DNA of 64,000 bases from Burkholderiales bacterium 8X (GTDB lineage: Bacteria > Pseudomonadota > Gammaproteobacteria > Burkholderiales > Burkholderiaceae_C), in the NCBI GenBank assembly GCA_902506565.1, contig LR732703.1:2990425-3054424 (forward strand), given 5' to 3'. The translations under genes and the position numbers were made by a program. Shown piece after piece: positions 54,988 through 63,370 of this stretch (position 1 is its first letter; every line of letters starts with the position of its first letter). The notes under the pieces are model-generated. The model searched no databases and was not told where the DNA came from. It worked only from the letters and a program-made list of their open reading frames with translations.

Positions 54988-55695
54988 ATGAATCCCTCCG
55001 CCGTCGCGTGCTCCAACTGCAACCTGCGCGAACTCTGCATGCCCGCCGACCTCAGCGCCGCGGAATTGGTTCGCCTGGACGAGTTGGTGACCACGCGGCG
55101 CCGCCTGAAGCGGCGAGACACGCTCTTTCGCAACGGGGACCGCTTCGTCTCCCTGTTCGCGATCCGCAGCGGCGTCTTCAAGACCCGGGTGAATGCCGAA
55201 GACGGACGCGACCAGGTCACGGGTTTCCAGATGGCCGGTGAAATCATCGGGCTCGACGGCATCGTCAATTCGGTCCACACCTGCGACGCGGTGGCGCTCG
55301 AAGATGCCGAGGTCTGCGTCATGCCCTTCGATCGACTGGAGGAACTGTCGCTGGAGGTCAAGGGCCTGCAGCGCCACCTCCACCGCATGATGAGCCGCGA
55401 GATCGTGCGCGAACACGGCGTGATGTTGTTGCTCGGCAGCATGCGGGCCGAGGAACGGCTCGCCACCTTCCTGCTGAACCTGGTCGAGCGCCTGCATGCA
55501 CGCGGCTTTTCGCGAAGCGAGCTGGTACTGCGCATGACGCGGGAGGAAATCGGCAGCTACCTCGGACTGAAGCTGGAAACGGTCAGCCGCACGCTGTCGA
55601 AGTTCGCGGAGGACGGTATCGTCGCCGTCGAGAACAAGCACCTGCGCATCCTCGACCGGGACGCGCTCCACAGACTGGTGAGCGCCACCGCATGA
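54988..55695 (+). CDS. fnr: FNR/ANR-type oxygen-sensing transcription regulator
   Basis: The 235-residue Crp-family regulator holds the Fe-S ligands of FNR: Cys8, Cys11, Cys17 and Cys99 (ACSNCNLRELC and SVHTCDAV). It has a cyclic-nucleotide-like beta fold and a C-terminal helix-turn-helix with EIGSYLGLKLETVSRTLSKF, where E-x2-SR reads TTGAT half sites. It should bind a [4Fe-4S] cluster without oxygen and switch on targets carrying the TTGAT-N4-ATCAA box. Eight such boxes lie in the surrounding 10 kb. GAGGA precedes its ATG. Confidence 0.93.
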   Translation: MNPSAVACSNCNLRELCMPADLSAAELVRLDELVTTRRRLKRRDTLFRNGDRFVSLFAIRSGVFKTRVNAEDGRDQVTGFQMAGEIIGLDGIVNSVHTCDAVALEDAEVCVMPFDRLEELSLEVKGLQRHLHRMMSREIVREHGVMLLLGSMRAEERLATFLLNLVERLHARGFSRSELVLRMTREEIGSYLGLKLETVSRTLSKFAEDGIVAVENKHLRILDRDALHRLVSATA

Positions 55696-55822
55696 ATCGA
55701 GCGGGCCCGGGGCGCCGAAAGCCCCTCGCACGAAGCGATCTCCCTCGTTGCAGGCACTAAGATCGCGTCATCGCCGCCAGCCGCACAGGCCCCATCTTGC
55801 GGCGCGGACCCGAAAGCCGCCC

Positions 55823-57904
55823 ATGGCCATGCGACCGGTACTTGCCGACTACGAGGATCATCAGGTTTTCAGCTCGCTGTTCACGGCTTACCCGGACGGC
55901 CTGCTGCTGGTCGATGGCATGGGAAACATCGCGGCTGCCAATCCGGCCGCACGAGAACTCCTCGGCTACGCCACCGGCGACGAACTGCTCATCGGCATGT
56001 CCGTCGACGCGCTGGTCCCCGAGAACATTCGTCCGCGGCATGCAGCCTATCGAGACGGTTATGTCGCCAGTCCCCGGTCGCGGCCAATGGGCACGCAGAT
56101 GGATCTGGTCGCGCGCCGGCGTGACGGCAGCGAGGTCCAGGTCGAGATTTCGCTGAGTCCCCTGCAGCGGCACGGCCTCCCCTTTACCGTGGCTGCGATA
56201 CGCGCAGTGGGCGACTACCCGCGCGTTCGCCAGGCGATACAGCGCGCCCGGTATGCCGAATTCCTCGCGGCCTTCGGCCGGCTGGCAGTAGAAGGGCGCG
56301 AGCTGCAGGAACTGATCGACAGGCTGCCTTCGATCGCCGCCGAGGCGCTGCAGGTCGAGATGGCCAAGATCCTGATGCTGGATGCGGGCGGCACCCGATT
56401 CCGGATCGCGGCCGGTGTCGGCCTGCTGCCCGACGAGGTCGTCGGCGGGCATGTCGCCAACGAACCGGGCTCGCCGGCGCATCACGTCGTCACCAAGGGT
56501 GAATCGCTGGTGATCGCCGACTACGCGGCGGAGCGGCGCTTCCACATTCCGCGGCCTTATCTGGACGCCGGCCTGGTGTGCGAGGCATCGGTGCCGCTGA
56601 AAGACCGTGAGCGCGTGATCGGCACATTGGCCGTGCGCTCGAAAACGCCGAAGCGGTTCGGCAACGACGAGTTGCGTTTTCTCGAATCGCTTTCGAGCCT
56701 GCTGGTGACGGTGCTGCAGCGCGCCAGCAGCGAGGAAGCCCTTCGTCATGCGCAGCGGCTCGAAAGCGTCGGCCAGTTGACCGGCGGCATCGCGCACGAC
56801 TTCAACAACCTCCTGACGATCATCAGCGGCAACCTGCAGGTGCTGGAGGACTTGCCCTCCCACGCCGGCGACCCGGCGGCGTTGCAACTCGTCAACGCCG
56901 CACTTCGGGCCACGCGGCGAGCTGCCGACCTGACCGGCAAACTGCTGGCCTTCTCGCGGCGGCAGGTGCTGCAGCCGGCAATGGTCGACGTCGGCGCGCT
57001 CCTGCGTTCGCTCACCGACATGCTGCGCCGCACGCTCGACCAGCGCATCGCGATCACGCTGGTCGCGCCGACCGATATGCTGTGCCTCGCCGACCCGGTT
57101 CAGCTGGAATCGGCTTTGCTCAACATCGCCATCAACGCGCGCGATGCGATGCATCAAGGCGGCACCCTTTCGTTTGCGGTGCGACGGGTCGAAAGGCTTC
57201 CGCACGGATGGCAAGACGATGCGCTTCCGCCGACCCCCGGCGGTCATGTCGCCATCGACGTCCGGGACACCGGCGAAGGCATGAGCGAAGCCGTCGTGGC
57301 CCGCGCCTTCGAACCGTTCTTCACCACCAAGGACAGCGGCCGCGGCACCGGGCTCGGCCTTTCGACCGTTTACGGCTTCGCGCGCCAGTCGCACGGCGCA
57401 GTCTCGCTGCAGAGCAGCCTGGGTGGCGGCACGGTCGTCACCTTGTACCTGCCGCGCGTGGATGCCGGGACCGAAGAAGGCGATGCGGCCCAGCAGCCCT
57501 GGCTCCAGGAACTGCCGGCCGGATTGCGCGTGTTGCTGGTGGAGGACGACGTCGAGGTGCGGCGCGTGGCCGAGCGCTTCCTGGAGAACCTTCGATGCAA
57601 GGTCACGGCTTGCGCCGATGCGAGCGAGGCGGCGCACTGCTTCGGCGACGGCAGCGGCTTCGACCTGCTCCTCACCGACGTCGTGCTCGGCCCCGGCGCA
57701 CGCGGGACCGCGCTGGCCGCGCGACTGCGAAGCCTGAAGCGCGACCTGCCCGTGCTGCTGGTCTCGGGCTATGCGAGCGAACTGCCGGACGACGCGTCTC
57801 AGTGGCGCCTGCTGCGCAAGCCCTACCAGCGGGAGGAACTGGCAACGGCCATCGGCCGTGCGCTCCTCGACGCACGTTCGGGGCCGCCGGGCGCCTCAAT
57901 GTAG
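55823..57904 (+). CDS. Hybrid histidine kinase with PAS, GAF, kinase and receiver domains
   Basis: The 693-residue protein has a PAS domain (about 12-130), a GAF domain (about 140-300) and a HisKA helix with His325 in GGIAHDFNNLLTIISGN. An HATPase domain (about 425-545) follows with NAR, RDTGEGM and GRGTGLGLS boxes, then a receiver with Asp619 in FDLLLTDVVLG (about 568-690). No membrane helix or signal peptide is seen, so it senses a cytoplasmic signal; PAS and GAF could hold heme or flavin. The ATG at 55823 is chosen. Its end overlaps the next gene by nine bases. Confidence 0.93.
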   Translation: MAMRPVLADYEDHQVFSSLFTAYPDGLLLVDGMGNIAAANPAARELLGYATGDELLIGMSVDALVPENIRPRHAAYRDGYVASPRSRPMGTQMDLVARRRDGSEVQVEISLSPLQRHGLPFTVAAIRAVGDYPRVRQAIQRARYAEFLAAFGRLAVEGRELQELIDRLPSIAAEALQVEMAKILMLDAGGTRFRIAAGVGLLPDEVVGGHVANEPGSPAHHVVTKGESLVIADYAAERRFHIPRPYLDAGLVCEASVPLKDRERVIGTLAVRSKTPKRFGNDELRFLESLSSLLVTVLQRASSEEALRHAQRLESVGQLTGGIAHDFNNLLTIISGNLQVLEDLPSHAGDPAALQLVNAALRATRRAADLTGKLLAFSRRQVLQPAMVDVGALLRSLTDMLRRTLDQRIAITLVAPTDMLCLADPVQLESALLNIAINARDAMHQGGTLSFAVRRVERLPHGWQDDALPPTPGGHVAIDVRDTGEGMSEAVVARAFEPFFTTKDSGRGTGLGLSTVYGFARQSHGAVSLQSSLGGGTVVTLYLPRVDAGTEEGDAAQQPWLQELPAGLRVLLVEDDVEVRRVAERFLENLRCKVTACADASEAAHCFGDGSGFDLLLTDVVLGPGARGTALAARLRSLKRDLPVLLVSGYASELPDDASQWRLLRKPYQREELATAIGRALLDARSGPPGASM

Positions 57905-58630
57905 GGGAGTCGCCGGCGTGCCCAGGTCGCCTTGCATGAAGCGGGTCAGCGCCTCGACTTGCGGAATGCAGATGTCGCGCCGGCTTTTCTCGGCGAAGCG
58001 GATGACATCGCCACGTGCAAGGCGCGACAGCGCGCGGCTCACCGTCTCGAGCGTCATGCCCAGGTAGTTGCCGATCTCCGCACGCGTCATGCGCAGCGTG
58101 ATCTGATCGGTGCGCAGGCCCCGGTCCGCGAGCGTCTCGGCCCAGTAGCGCAGGAAACCGGCAACGCGCGCTTCGGCCGGCAGCGAACACAGCGAGAGCA
58201 CCGATTGCTGCTCGCGTGCGATCTCGCGGCTCATCGCGCAGTGAAGCATCGACAGCAACGCCGGTGTCTGCGATGCGGCCTGCAGCAACGCGTCATAGCG
58301 GATCGACCAGATCTCGCCTGTGTCCATGGCCACGGCATCGCAGGCGTAGCGCCCGTCGGCAATGCCGTCCAGGCCCAGCCAATCCCCGCGAAAGTGCAGG
58401 CCGACCAGCTGCTCTCGGCCTTCGGCCGACGAATTGACCATCTTGAAGAACCCTGAGTTGACGATGTAGAGGCTCTTGAAGGGCTGGCCAGCCTGGTAGA
58501 CGCTGTCGCCGGCATGGAGCACCCGGCGCTGCACCGGCAGCGCTTCGGCGACCAGGCGCAAGGTGTCGCCGATCCGGCCCGCCATGCCTTGGTCGAGACG
58601 AGAGGTGGTAGACGTTGGCGAGGTGATCAT
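57896..58630 (-). CDS. Crp/Fnr-family regulator without the FNR cysteine cluster
   Basis: The 244-residue regulator has the cyclic-nucleotide-like domain (LYIVNSGFFKMVNSSAEGRE, then LHFRGDWLGLDGIADGRYAC) and a C-terminal helix-turn-helix with EIGNYLGMTLETVSRALSRL. The N-terminus lacks the FNR Cys cluster, so it is not a [4Fe-4S] sensor; it may resemble FixK or Dnr types. The recognition helix E-T-V-S-R is the same as in the fnr product, so it may bind related sites. It is convergent with the hybrid kinase. The ATG at 58630 is used. Confidence 0.88.
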   Translation of the reverse strand: MITSPTSTTSRLDQGMAGRIGDTLRLVAEALPVQRRVLHAGDSVYQAGQPFKSLYIVNSGFFKMVNSSAEGREQLVGLHFRGDWLGLDGIADGRYACDAVAMDTGEIWSIRYDALLQAASQTPALLSMLHCAMSREIAREQQSVLSLCSLPAEARVAGFLRYWAETLADRGLRTDQITLRMTRAEIGNYLGMTLETVSRALSRLARGDVIRFAEKSRRDICIPQVEALTRFMQGDLGTPATPLH

Positions 58631-58823
58631 GGTGTGTCCTGGTGGGCTATCGGCTGATGAACCGAGCTTAGAAAAGCTTTGCAACATCAGCGATAACGCA
58701 CGGACAGACTCGGTGACGATCGGTGAACGGATCGTCAATGCCTTGCAACACACCGATGAGCGGCGAAGGGCTCGGCGCGGCAAAGGGCTCGGCTTGGCGA
58801 AGGGCGCGGTCAGCGGGCCGTGG

Positions 58824-59552
58824 TCACGCGCACAGCGCCGCGATGCGCGAGACGACATCGCCCTGCAGAGCGTAGCCAGCGAAGCCGGCGAGCAGCAGGC
58901 CGGCCAGGCGAAGGCCCGTGCGTTGCCCCATGCCGCGCCGGGCTGCGAGGCGTTGCCAGAGCCAGGGCCCCGCCACCAGCGCGATGCTGCCGCCGAGAGC
59001 GAAGCACAGCATGACCAGCGCTCCTTCGAAAGCGTCATTGCCGAGGCTCGCCAGCATCCATGCGGAATACAGCAACCCGCAGGGCATGGTGATCCAGAGC
59101 AGCCCGGTCGCGAACAGGCCTGCGCGAGTGCGTGTCAGCTTCCGCAGCGGACTCGAAAGCCGTCTGCCGATCGCGCGCGGCCACAGCGGCTGTCGGCCGG
59201 TGATCGCCATCGAGAGGCCCCAGCCCAGCACCGCGAGGTGGAACAGCGCCCACAAGCTGCGCGCCGCGCCGGACTGCGCGCCCGCCACTTCGAACACGCG
59301 GACGGTCGATGCCGCCAGCGCACCGCCCAGCGCGTAGGCCAGCAATCGCCCGCCATGCAGGCTGGCCAACGCAGCGCGCGGGCCAGGAACCGACTGGAAC
59401 GCGGAATCGGCCGACAACACGGCCACGCCATCGTGACCTTTGCGCGCGAGATGAACCACGCCTGCGCAGGCCGGACCGCACATGGCAAGGCAGTGCGGCG
59501 CACCGACGATGCCCATGAGCAAGGCGGCAGCGCCGAGCGAGGCACTCGCCAT
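58824..59552 (-). CDS. SafE/TauE-like membrane protein of the cbb3 oxidase cluster
   Basis: The 242-residue protein has about six hydrophobic helices and the family's N-terminal Cys-rich segment ALLMGIVGAPHCLAMCGPAC and a second LLWITMPCGLLYSAWMLASL. The paired Cys-containing helices are like those of metal or thiol-carrying membrane proteins found beside cbb3 genes, where the gene helps copper or cytochrome maturation. It lies 2 bp downstream of the small two-helix gene on the same strand. The specific role is inferred from context. Confidence 0.78.
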   Translation of the reverse strand: MASASLGAAALLMGIVGAPHCLAMCGPACAGVVHLARKGHDGVAVLSADSAFQSVPGPRAALASLHGGRLLAYALGGALAASTVRVFEVAGAQSGAARSLWALFHLAVLGWGLSMAITGRQPLWPRAIGRRLSSPLRKLTRTRAGLFATGLLWITMPCGLLYSAWMLASLGNDAFEGALVMLCFALGGSIALVAGPWLWQRLAARRGMGQRTGLRLAGLLLAGFAGYALQGDVVSRIAALCA

Positions 59553-59554
59553 GC

Positions 59555-59851
59555 TCAGGCACCGGCCTTCTCGGAGGCGGCTTCCTTGCTTCGCGGTGGG
59601 AGCGGCGGCGATCCCCGCGACTCCCACTTCGGACCACTGCTCGCGAAAAGCAAGGCGAGACCTCCGGTGGCGATCCCGAGCAACCAGAAGACGAAGAAGG
59701 TGATCGTCTGGATGCCCTGGCGAGACAGGCCGGGCGCCTCCGACCCCCAGGACAGATCCGCAGGATCGACGAATGCGAAGGTGGCCACCTCGAGCACGCA
59801 AGCCAGCATGAAGCCCGGCCAGACCACCGCGATGATGTCGATGCGTTTCAC
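59555..59851 (-). CDS. Small two-helix membrane protein of the cbb3 oxidase cluster
   Basis: The 98-residue protein has two hydrophobic helices (about 5-28 and 48-70) and a positively charged C-terminal tail. GTG 59851 sits in the four-base overlap with the FixH-like gene, so translation is coupled. No family name is recognised. Its position between the FixH-like and SafE-like genes suggests a role in oxidase assembly. Confidence 0.65.
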   Translation of the reverse strand: MKRIDIIAVVWPGFMLACVLEVATFAFVDPADLSWGSEAPGLSRQGIQTITFFVFWLLGIATGGLALLFASSGPKWESRGSPPLPPRSKEAASEKAGA

Positions 59852-60120
59852 GGCGAACGCTGCGGCGTCGCCGCGTGGTTCCGGCCTTCGATCGCAGGCA
59901 GCAGGCGCTTTTCTTCGGTGGCGCTGGTCGCCTCGCCCGTGGTTCGAGCGCCCCGGTTCGACAGCGGATCGGGCGTGCGCAGCGCGAGATACAGCGTGAT
60001 GAAGCTCGCGACCACCACGATCGCCGGGCCTCCCACCACCAGCCAGAGCGTCGCGTGGCGCCACCAGGGCTCGGACTGCGCGCAAGGCGCGGATTCGCTG
60101 CAGGTCTGCAAGGGGGTCAT
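59848..60120 (-). CDS. Short FixH-like membrane-anchored protein
   Basis: The 90-residue protein has one membrane helix (WWRHATLWLVVGGPAIVVVA, about 20-42) and then a short polar part of about 45 residues. The helix and its place after ccoG match FixH, but the periplasmic domain of FixH is missing, so it is about half the usual length. It may be a shortened anchor or a diverged form. It starts at ATG 60120, and its stop overlaps the next GTG by four bases. Confidence 0.6.
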   Translation of the reverse strand: MTPLQTCSESAPCAQSEPWWRHATLWLVVGGPAIVVVASFITLYLALRTPDPLSNRGARTTGEATSATEEKRLLPAIEGRNHAATPQRSP

Positions 60121-60151
60121 GGCATCTCCACGAAGGGGCAAGCCGATCGAA

Positions 60152-61624
60152 TCAGAGAGGCACGATGAAGGTCGCCTTCTCCGACAGGCGGGCCGACCCG
60201 TCTGCGGCGGCAATGTCGAAGAAGACCGGATGGGAGCCGGCGGCTGCCGTCCCTCGAGGTGCCCGCACGCGCAGGACGACCCAACGGGCTTGTGCGGCGG
60301 CCACCTCGACATCGGCGCTCGCGCGGCCTTCGCCGTCTTGCGCCACGTGGAGCCCGGCCAGCCCGTGCGTCTCGATTCGATAGTGCTGCACGCGCTCGGT
60401 CGCGTTCATCAGCTGCAGGCGATAGACGTTCTCGACCTGGCCGCCTTCGACGACGCGCGTCAACGTCGCCCGGTCGCGCACGACATCGACCTTGAGCGGC
60501 GCGCGCACGACGAGGCTGGCCAGGAGCACGGTGGCAAGCGTCACCAGCAGCGCGCCGTAGACCAGCACCCGCGGACGGAAGACCCGGCGGAACACTTGCC
60601 TCGCATTCCAGCCGCCGTCGATGCCGTTCTGGGTCGCATACCGGATGAGCCCGCGCGAGAGCTGCATCCTGTCCATCACGGTGTCGCAGGCGTCCACGCA
60701 CAGCCCGCAACCGATGCATTCGTACTGCAACCCGTTGCGGATATCGATGCCGGTCGGGCAGACCTGCACGCACAGCGAGCAGTCGATGCAGTCGCCGAGG
60801 CCCAGAGCCTTCGCATCGTCTTTTCGGGTGTGGACACCGCGCGGCTCGCCTCGGCCCGCGTCATAGCTCACGATGAGGGTGTCGCGATCGAACATCGCGC
60901 TCTGGAAGCGTGCGTACGGGCACATGTACTTGCAGACTTGCTCTCGCATGAAGCCGGCGTTGCCATACGTCGCGAAACCGTAGAAGAACACCCAGAACAC
61001 CTCCCACGAGCCCATCTGCGTCCGCAGGAAGTCCGTGCCGAGTTCGCGTATCGGGGTGAAGAAGCCGACGAAGGTGTAGCCGGTCCACATCGCGAGGCCG
61101 ATCCAGACGAGATGCTTGAACCACTTCTTGACCAGCTTCTCGAGCGTGAAGGAACCGGCGTCCAGCCGCATCCGGGCGGTGCGCGGGCCTTCGATCTTCT
61201 CCTCGATCCACAGGAAGATTTCCGAGTACACGGTCTGGGGGCAAGCGTAGCCGCACCAGAGTCGTCCAGCCACCGCGGTGAAGAGGAAAAGCGAGAGCGC
61301 GCTGATCACCAGGAGCCCGGTGAGGTAGATCAGGTCCTGCGGATAGAGCACCAGCCCGAGGATGTAGAAGCGGCGTTCAGCCAGCTCGAACAGCACGGCC
61401 TGCCGGCCGTTCCATTGAAGCCACGGCAGGCCGTAGAACACCAGCTGCGTCGCAAAGACCAGCGCCCATCGCCAGTTGGAGAAGATGCCCTCGATCCGGC
61501 GCGGGTAGATCTTCTGGTGCGCGGCATAGAGCCGGCCGTCGTTCTGGTTCGCCGCCGCCTCGATGGGCACGAGTGGCACCACCCGGCGAACGGGTCCTGC
61601 GATGGCCGACGGAAGCTCGTTCAT
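60152..61624 (-). CDS. ccoG: Cytochrome cbb3 oxidase accessory protein CcoG
   Basis: CcoG (FixG, RdxA) is a membrane [4Fe-4S] protein that reduces copper for the cbb3 oxidase. The 490-residue protein has about five membrane helices, CxxxCP in CGYACPQTVYSE, two ferredoxin-type clusters in CIDCSLCVQVCPTGIDIRNG and ECIGCGLCVDACDTVM, and an Ig-like C-terminal periplasmic domain. The ATG at 61624 is preferred to a TTG at 61630. It follows ccoP by 10 bp. Confidence 0.95.
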   Translation of the reverse strand: MNELPSAIAGPVRRVVPLVPIEAAANQNDGRLYAAHQKIYPRRIEGIFSNWRWALVFATQLVFYGLPWLQWNGRQAVLFELAERRFYILGLVLYPQDLIYLTGLLVISALSLFLFTAVAGRLWCGYACPQTVYSEIFLWIEEKIEGPRTARMRLDAGSFTLEKLVKKWFKHLVWIGLAMWTGYTFVGFFTPIRELGTDFLRTQMGSWEVFWVFFYGFATYGNAGFMREQVCKYMCPYARFQSAMFDRDTLIVSYDAGRGEPRGVHTRKDDAKALGLGDCIDCSLCVQVCPTGIDIRNGLQYECIGCGLCVDACDTVMDRMQLSRGLIRYATQNGIDGGWNARQVFRRVFRPRVLVYGALLVTLATVLLASLVVRAPLKVDVVRDRATLTRVVEGGQVENVYRLQLMNATERVQHYRIETHGLAGLHVAQDGEGRASADVEVAAAQARWVVLRVRAPRGTAAAGSHPVFFDIAAADGSARLSEKATFIVPL

Positions 61625-61634
61625 CGACAAACCG

Positions 61635-62552
61635 TCAATTGGGGGCCTGCGCCGGCTTGTTCGACAAGCCCCAAACGTACGACGCCAGCACGTGGATCTG
61701 GGCTTCGGTCAGCCGGCCTTGCTGCGGCGGCATCTGATTGGTCTTGCCGGTGTTGATGATCGAGACGATTGCGTCCTGGCCATAGCCGTGCAGCCAGACC
61801 CGATCGCTGAGCCGGGGTGCCCCGAGCGCCGGATTGCCGCCGCCGCCGATGCCATGGCACGCGGCACACACCGAGAATTTCGCCTTGCCGAGGCCGGCGC
61901 GAACCGAATCGTGCGGTTCGCCGGCGAGGCTCAGCACGTAGTTGGCCAAGTTCCTCACCTCTTCGGGCGTGCCGACCGCAGCGGCCATGGGCGGCATCAC
62001 GCCGGTGCGGCCCAGCGTGATCGTTTCCTCGATCCTGTCGGGCGTGCCGCCGTAAAGCCAGTCGCCGTCGGTGAGGTTGGGAAAGCCTTTGCTGCCGCGG
62101 GCATCCGAGCCGTGGCACTGCGCACAGTTGTTGATGAAAAGCCGCTCGCCGACCGCGCGCGCCGCCGGATCGGCCGCGAGCTGCGCCGTGGGCTGCGCCT
62201 TGAATGCTGCGTAGACGGGTTCGAGACTCGCGTTGGCCTCCGCGACTTCTTTCTGGTATTCGGACTCCGTGCTCCAGGCCAGGCTCCCCTGGAAACTGCC
62301 GAGCCCGGGGTAGAAGAAAAGATAGGCGAGCCCGAAGACGATCGTGATCACGAACAGCCCGACCCACCAGCGCGGCATCGGGTTGTTCATTTCGCGCAGG
62401 TCTTCGTCCCAGACATGGCCGGTGGTGTTGTCGGCCCGAGCCGGGCCTCGGCTGCGGGCGGTCACGACCAGCAGCACCACGCATCCGGCGATGCTGACCA
62501 GCGAAATGATCGCGACGTAGGAAGACCAGAACCCATTGAGGAAGTCGCTCAT
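61635..62552 (-). CDS. ccoP: cbb3 cytochrome c oxidase subunit III (CcoP)
   Basis: CcoP is a membrane-anchored di-heme c-type cytochrome that passes electrons to CcoO. The 305-residue protein has N-terminal hydrophobic helices (about 10-32 and 62-80). It carries two heme sites, CAQCH (143-147) and CAACH (229-233), and Met ligands likely in MPPMAAAVG and QMPPQQG. The ATG at 62552 (MSDFLNGFWSS) lies 9 bp after ccoQ. It is normal in length for the family. Confidence 0.96.
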   Translation of the reverse strand: MSDFLNGFWSSYVAIISLVSIAGCVVLLVVTARSRGPARADNTTGHVWDEDLREMNNPMPRWWVGLFVITIVFGLAYLFFYPGLGSFQGSLAWSTESEYQKEVAEANASLEPVYAAFKAQPTAQLAADPAARAVGERLFINNCAQCHGSDARGSKGFPNLTDGDWLYGGTPDRIEETITLGRTGVMPPMAAAVGTPEEVRNLANYVLSLAGEPHDSVRAGLGKAKFSVCAACHGIGGGGNPALGAPRLSDRVWLHGYGQDAIVSIINTGKTNQMPPQQGRLTEAQIHVLASYVWGLSNKPAQAPN

Positions 62553-62561
62553 GGCCGGCCT

Positions 62562-62699
62562 TCAGTCCTGTTCGAGAGGCAACCGCCCGGCGGCCTCGAA
62601 ATCCTGGGCGCGCCGCCGCGACCAGGCCCAACCGACGATGCCGATGAATGCGGCGAACGATGCGAGCGTTGCCGCGATTCGCAGGAAGTTGATGTCCAT
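62562..62699 (-). CDS. ccoQ: cbb3 oxidase subunit IV (CcoQ)
   Basis: This small gene encodes 45 residues with a single membrane helix (ATLASFAAFIGIVGWAWSRR) and a charged tail ending in LPLEQD, the typical CcoQ form. It helps the oxidase stay stable in oxygen. It sits between ccoO and ccoP as in other cbb3 operons, 10 bp after the ccoO stop. ATG 62699 gives MDINFLRIAA. Confidence 0.92.
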   Translation of the reverse strand: MDINFLRIAATLASFAAFIGIVGWAWSRRRAQDFEAAGRLPLEQD

Positions 62700-62709
62700 G
62701 GCTTCTTTC

Positions 62710-63336
62710 CTACTTCAGTCCGAGACCGAGCGACTGCAGGTACGCGACCAATGCTTCGAGCTCGGTCCTGCCCTGCAGGTCGCTCCGTGCCGCGGCGATC
62801 TGCGCATCGGTGAAGGGCACGCCGACCTTGCGCAGCGCGCGCAGGTGGGCTGCGCCCTCCTCCGGATTCACGGCTGCTTTCTCGAGCCACTGGTAGGAGG
62901 GCATGTTCGACTCCGGCACCACGTCGCGCGGGTTGACGAGGTGGATGCGATGCCATTCGTCGCTGTACTTGCCGCCCACGCGTTGCAAGTCGGGGCCGGT
63001 GCGCTTGCTGCCCCACTGGAACGGATGGTCGTAGACGAACTCGCCGGCGACCGAGTAGTGCCCGTAGCGCAGCGTCTCCGAACGGAAGGGCCGGATCATC
63101 TGCGAATGGCAGTTGTAGCAGCCCTCTCGCACGTAGATGTCGCGTCCGACCACTTGCAGCGACGTCGGCGGCTGCATGCCCGCGATGGGCTCGGTGGTCG
63201 ACTTCTGGAAGAAGAGCGGAATGATCTCGACCATGCCACCGACGGCGACGACGAGCAGGATCAACACGATCATCAGCCAGTTGCTCGTCTCGATCTTCTC
63301 GTGGGAGAACCCGGTGCGGGGCGCTTCGGAACTCAT
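62710..63336 (-). CDS. ccoO: cbb3 cytochrome c oxidase subunit II (CcoO)
   Basis: CcoO is a mono-heme c-type cytochrome of the cbb3 oxidase. The 208-residue protein has an N-terminal helix (about 18-40) and the heme site CYNCHSQM (73-80) within DIYVREG-CYNCH. It has the typical GHYSVAGEFVYDHPFQWGSK and GPDLQRVGG segments. The ATG at 63336 (MSSEAPRTGFSHEKIET) is chosen over a longer start. It is followed by ccoQ and preceded by ccoN, as in the standard order. Confidence 0.96.
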   Translation of the reverse strand: MSSEAPRTGFSHEKIETSNWLMIVLILLVVAVGGMVEIIPLFFQKSTTEPIAGMQPPTSLQVVGRDIYVREGCYNCHSQMIRPFRSETLRYGHYSVAGEFVYDHPFQWGSKRTGPDLQRVGGKYSDEWHRIHLVNPRDVVPESNMPSYQWLEKAAVNPEEGAAHLRALRKVGVPFTDAQIAAARSDLQGRTELEALVAYLQSLGLGLK

Positions 63337-63370
63337 GCTTGCCTTTCTGGACCTTGCGGGCTTGTTCGGT

